64,000 nucleotides of DNA from Myceligenerans salitolerans (GTDB lineage: Bacteria > Actinomycetota > Actinomycetes > Actinomycetales > Cellulomonadaceae). The DNA lies in contig NZ_JAFMPK010000047.1 of the NCBI RefSeq assembly GCF_017349295.1, forward strand, positions 396,699 to 460,698, in the 5' to 3' direction. The notes beneath the pieces are model-generated. The model made no database searches. It saw only the letters and a program-made list of their open reading frames with translations, and had not been told where the DNA came from. Every line of letters starts with the position of its first letter. Positions within the stretch are counted from its first letter, which is position 1. The position numbers and the translations under genes were made by a program. Below are positions 63,314 to 64,000 of the stretch, piece by piece.

Positions 63314-64000
63314 GTGCCGACCAGCACAGACGCCACGGCCACCTACGACGACATCGGACCACTCATCTGCGTCACGCGACCGTACTACGCCCTCGAGGAT
63401 CTCCGCAGCACCGTGCCCGGGCGTGCCACCGCTGTCATACCCGTCCAGGCACCGCCCGGCCGCCAGACCCAGGTGATCGGCGTCGGTGAGGTCGGCCGCC
63501 ACCTGGCGGTCCTCGGCCTGTCGGCGGCCGCCACGAGCAACCCGGCCGCCGGACGTCACTTCTACCTCGCCCACCGCGCCGTGGGCCGCATGTACCCGGC
63601 CGGCGAGTCGCCGGCGCCCGGCCCGCTGACCGGCAGCGCGGTGGTCCAGGGCCAGAACCGCCGGCAGGCAGTCGTGCACACGGAACTCCGAGATTCCGCA
63701 GGCGCTCTCGTCGCCCGGATGGACGTGCAGTACAAGGTCATGACCGCTGCCGTGTTCCACCGGCTCATGGGCCCACCCACGGAGAGCGACGCCGAGAGCC
63801 CGGAGAACCCGTACGCCGCCCCGATGCCGGTCTGCGACGTGTCCGTCCACGGACAGCGGGGCAACGCGAAACTCGAGGTCAAGGCCGAGATGTGTCGCGG
63901 TCACTTCGACGGGTTCCCTGCGCTGCCCGTCTCGATGGCCAGCTACGCCTCGTTCGAGGTGTTCCACCGCGTGCTCGACGTCATCGCGGGCCCGGACTCG
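63314..64000 (+). CDS. Partial gene, possible hotdog-fold protein
   Basis: An open frame of at least 229 codons runs to the window edge without a stop. It contains G-E-V-G-R-H-L-A-V-L-G-L-S-A-A-A, which resembles a hotdog-fold central helix, and a long strand-rich part (V-V-H-T-E-L-R-D-S-A-G-A-L-V-A-R-M-D-V-Q-Y-K-V). It may be a dehydratase/thioesterase-like or lipid-assembly protein. GTG at 63314 has AGGGGT about 8 nt upstream; GTG at 63305 is a less favoured alternative. The end of the protein is outside the window. Confidence 0.5.
   Translation, partial: MPTSTDATATYDDIGPLICVTRPYYALEDLRSTVPGRATAVIPVQAPPGRQTQVIGVGEVGRHLAVLGLSAAATSNPAAGRHFYLAHRAVGRMYPAGESPAPGPLTGSAVVQGQNRRQAVVHTELRDSAGALVARMDVQYKVMTAAVFHRLMGPPTESDAESPENPYAAPMPVCDVSVHGQRGNAKLEVKAEMCRGHFDGFPALPVSMASYASFEVFHRVLDVIAGPDS

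Overview
The window is a stretch of chromosome from a very high-GC actinobacterium, most likely a member of the Micrococcales near Cellulosimicrobium, Isoptericola or Promicromonospora. The taxon is inferred from codon use, the frequent GTG starts, actinobacterial markers (whiA, rbpA, opcA) and gene order. No rRNA, tRNA, CRISPR array, complete insertion sequence or replication origin was seen.

The left third (1-16 kb) is a mixed accessory and housekeeping region. It holds an MFS exporter divergent from its likely MerR regulator, two acetyltransferases, an ene-reductase, an ECF sigma factor overlapping a DGPF/YCII protein, a BCCT osmolyte transporter, a BadF-type sugar kinase, a SAM methyltransferase, RecQ and a neutral zinc metallopeptidase. 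From 15.7 to 22.9 kb, seven leftward genes form the conserved xerD-parA-scpA-scpB-rluB-cmk-der superoperon (recombination, chromosome organisation, ribosome biogenesis).

The centre is the actinobacterial central-carbon block. Heme O synthase (ctaB) diverges from tkt-tal-zwf-opcA-pgl (pentose phosphate pathway). Converging on it are gap-pgk-tpiA (lower glycolysis), secG and rbpA. Strong GC hairpins sit at several junctions. In many actinobacteria gap is followed directly by whiA-yvcK-rapZ-uvrC. Here that block lies at 51.2-56.5 kb, separated from gap by about 14.7 kb of accessory genes.

The intervening segment carries a TspO-like/photolyase pair and a trehalose-synthase-like GH13 enzyme with an LLM flavoprotein and a small acidic repeat protein. 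It also carries a type III polyketide synthase cluster: PKS, ICMT-type methyltransferase and FAD hydroxylase, resembling the srsABC phenolic-lipid genes, with a divergent UbiA prenyltransferase and a phytoene-desaturase-like oxidase. An SRPBCC protein, an SDR and a zinc dehydrogenase with a small partner complete it.

The right end (56.6-64 kb) is variable. It has a decayed OsmC C-terminus, a DUF1877 protein, a large HEAT-repeat-like protein, a YcxB-like membrane protein, an intact OsmC, and a WXG100-calpain-type cysteine protease with a small beta-rich partner gene downstream. The protease is a candidate type VII secretion effector. A repeat-bearing intergenic stretch and a partial hotdog-like gene that leaves the window follow. 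The best candidates for undescribed biology are the WXG100-calpain pair, the extended type III PKS cluster, and a recurring pattern of short tandem duplications sitting on or against stop codons.
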